Shown here: positions 63,066-64,000 of the stretch, piece after piece
Layout of the letters: each line of letters opens with the position of its first letter
Position numbering within the stretch: the stretch's first letter is position 1
NCBI GenBank assembly: GCA_021157965.1
Contig: JAGGVO010000037.1
Coordinates: 1-64,000, forward strand
Direction of reading: 5' to 3'
From: Candidatus Neomarinimicrobiota bacterium
GTDB lineage: Bacteria; Fidelibacterota; Fidelibacteria; Fidelibacterales; Fidelibacteraceae
DNA length: 64,000 nucleotides
The notes under the pieces: model-generated
Databases searched by the model: none
What the model was told of the DNA's origin: nothing
What the model saw: the letters and a program-made list of their open reading frames with translations, nothing else
Position numbers and translations under genes: made by a program

Positions 63066-64000
63066 CTATATTTCCAGGATAAAAGACTCGGTTTTGGGAT
63101 CCCTGTTCATTAATTCGTTGACAATTTTCAAAGGATCGGCATTGTGAAACATGACCTGATGGACGGCTTGCGTTACAGGCATATCCACTCCGTATTTTTC
63201 GGACAGCTTTATAACTGATTTGGTTGTAAGAACCCCTTCGGCAACCATTTTCATGGATTTTAATATGTCTTCAAGCGTCTTTCCCTTTCCCAGTTCTTCA
63301 CCAACATACCGGTTTCTGCTGTGCCTGCTGATACAGGTCACAATCAGATCTCCCATGCCGGTCAATCCGGAAAATGTTTCCGGCCTGGCACCCATGGCGA
63401 GTCCCAGCTTCATGATTTCGTAAGCACCCCTGACAATAAGCGCAGCTTTGGCATTGTCGCCAAATCCCACACCGTCGCTGATTCCGGCGGCTATGGCGAC
63501 GACATTCTTCAGGGCTCCCCCCAGCTCCACTCCCACAATATCATCAGTCCGGTATACCCTGAGCCGGTCTCCCATAAGTAAAAGCTGTATCTCTTTGGAT
63601 ATATCCTCTTTATCTGATGCGGCAACAAGTACAGTCGGTTGGTTTTTTATGACCTCTTCGGCATGGCTGGGACCTGAAACAGTAACAATGCCCCGGTAGG
63701 GGAAACGAATTTCTTCACGAATGACTTCACTCATCCTCAACAGCGTATCCGATTCAATGCCTTTCGATATATTCAGAATGAGAGGATTAGACCCTTTGAA
63801 AGCCTGATTTACCTCCCGGCTGACCTGTCTCATGGCATGAGAGGGAACAGCAAATATGAGGATATCTTTTTGGGAAACCACATCACTGAGATTCCCGCTG
63901 ATCCTGACATCCGGGGGAAATTCCCGGTAAGGTATCAGATCATTGATCCGGGTCTTCAGAATTCTCAGGACCCGCTCTTTATCATGTTCCCAATAAGAAA
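63066..64000 (-). CDS. gpsA: glycerol-3-phosphate dehydrogenase [NAD(P)+], 5' end outside window
   Basis: The gene makes sn-glycerol 3-phosphate for phospholipids by reducing dihydroxyacetone phosphate. The frame is open to the right edge, adding 39 residues (YWEHDKERVLRILKTRIND and so on) before the GTG that could be mistaken for a start; the N-terminal GxGxxG dinucleotide site lies beyond base 64000. Seen are DILIFAVPSHAMR, LILNISKGIE, VSGPSHAEEV, the catalytic lysine in LGGALKNVVAIAAGI, GDNAKAALIVRGAYEI and GLTGMGDLIVTCISRHSRNR. The C terminus is complete. tRNA-Arg follows 41 bases after the stop. Confidence 0.95.
   Translation of the reverse strand, partial: SYWEHDKERVLRILKTRINDLIPYREFPPDVRISGNLSDVVSQKDILIFAVPSHAMRQVSREVNQAFKGSNPLILNISKGIESDTLLRMSEVIREEIRFPYRGIVTVSGPSHAEEVIKNQPTVLVAASDKEDISKEIQLLLMGDRLRVYRTDDIVGVELGGALKNVVAIAAGISDGVGFGDNAKAALIVRGAYEIMKLGLAMGARPETFSGLTGMGDLIVTCISRHSRNRYVGEELGKGKTLEDILKSMKMVAEGVLTTKSVIKLSEKYGVDMPVTQAVHQVMFHNADPLKIVNELMNRDPKTESFILEI

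Noticed and set aside
63066-63881. gpsA read as a complete 271-residue gene starting at 63881
   Set aside because: The frame stays open to the right edge with GpsA-like residues before the GTG, and the shorter form would lack the dinucleotide-binding N terminus.
1-64000. CRISPR arrays, insertion sequences, prophage genes or rRNA operons
   Set aside because: No regular spacer-repeat array, transposase, integrase, phage structural gene or rRNA sequence was recognised in the window. The only mobile-like trace is the four-helix-bundle remnant at 37.5 kb.

Overview
The window reads as a chromosome segment of a Gram-negative bacterium of the Fibrobacteres-Chlorobi-Bacteroidetes (FCB) superphylum, most likely a lineage such as Candidatus Marinimicrobia/Neomarinimicrobiota, Calditrichota or a relative. 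This is inference, resting on four things: a type IX secretion (T9SS) C-terminal sorting domain of the YPNPFNP type, a PorD/DUF4835-like protein, a golvesin-type 'xanthan lyase' amidase, and an LpxL-type lipid A acyltransferase. Gene density is high, overlaps of 1-44 bases are common, and no prophage, insertion sequence, CRISPR array or rRNA operon is visible.

Region 1-9 kb: a lipoprotein esterase and a GNAT acetyltransferase (minus strand) diverge from a cell-wall cluster on the plus strand: lytic transglycosylase MltF, a golvesin/amidase lipoprotein and a zinc-ribbon protein. A long-form urocanate hydratase converges on the cluster. Region 9-15.3 kb: a five-gene minus-strand operon encodes a carbamoyltransferase, an SxtJ-like membrane protein, a 52-residue DUF5989/SxtK-like membrane peptide and two large SGNH-hydrolase/TPR proteins. 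It is the best candidate here for an undescribed system, probably envelope glycan or lipid decoration. Region 15.3-28.2 kb: PorD-like protein, TsaC with the FetAB exporter, glycerate 2-kinase, an orphan histidine kinase, LpxL, HisS, a HIT protein, an EF-G paralogue with altered G motifs and an acyl-CoA synthetase.

Region 28.2-37.5 kb: a threonine dehydrogenase/KBL pair for threonine catabolism, SecD-SecF, a DMT transporter, an alkylguanine transferase, a GNAT protein and a lone dihydrolipoyl dehydrogenase. Region 37.5-45 kb: a decayed four-helix-bundle gene flanked by inverted heptamer repeats, a 1862-residue T9SS cargo protein, and a secreted protein of a family often mislabelled asparagine synthetase B. 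Region 45-50 kb: a ZnuABC-type metal importer and Lon protease. Region 50-64 kb: an ArsR regulator with an AAC(3)-like acetyltransferase, tRNA-Pro, a MerR regulator, then the classic translation operon read right to left (rimP-nusA-infB-rbfA-truB-ribF-rpsO-pnp-M16 peptidase), preceded by a TPR membrane protein, tRNA-Arg and a gpsA that runs off the right edge.

A recurrent non-coding feature is short degenerate 7-base-period repeats beside gene 3' ends. All family assignments come from reading motifs by eye; no database search was run.
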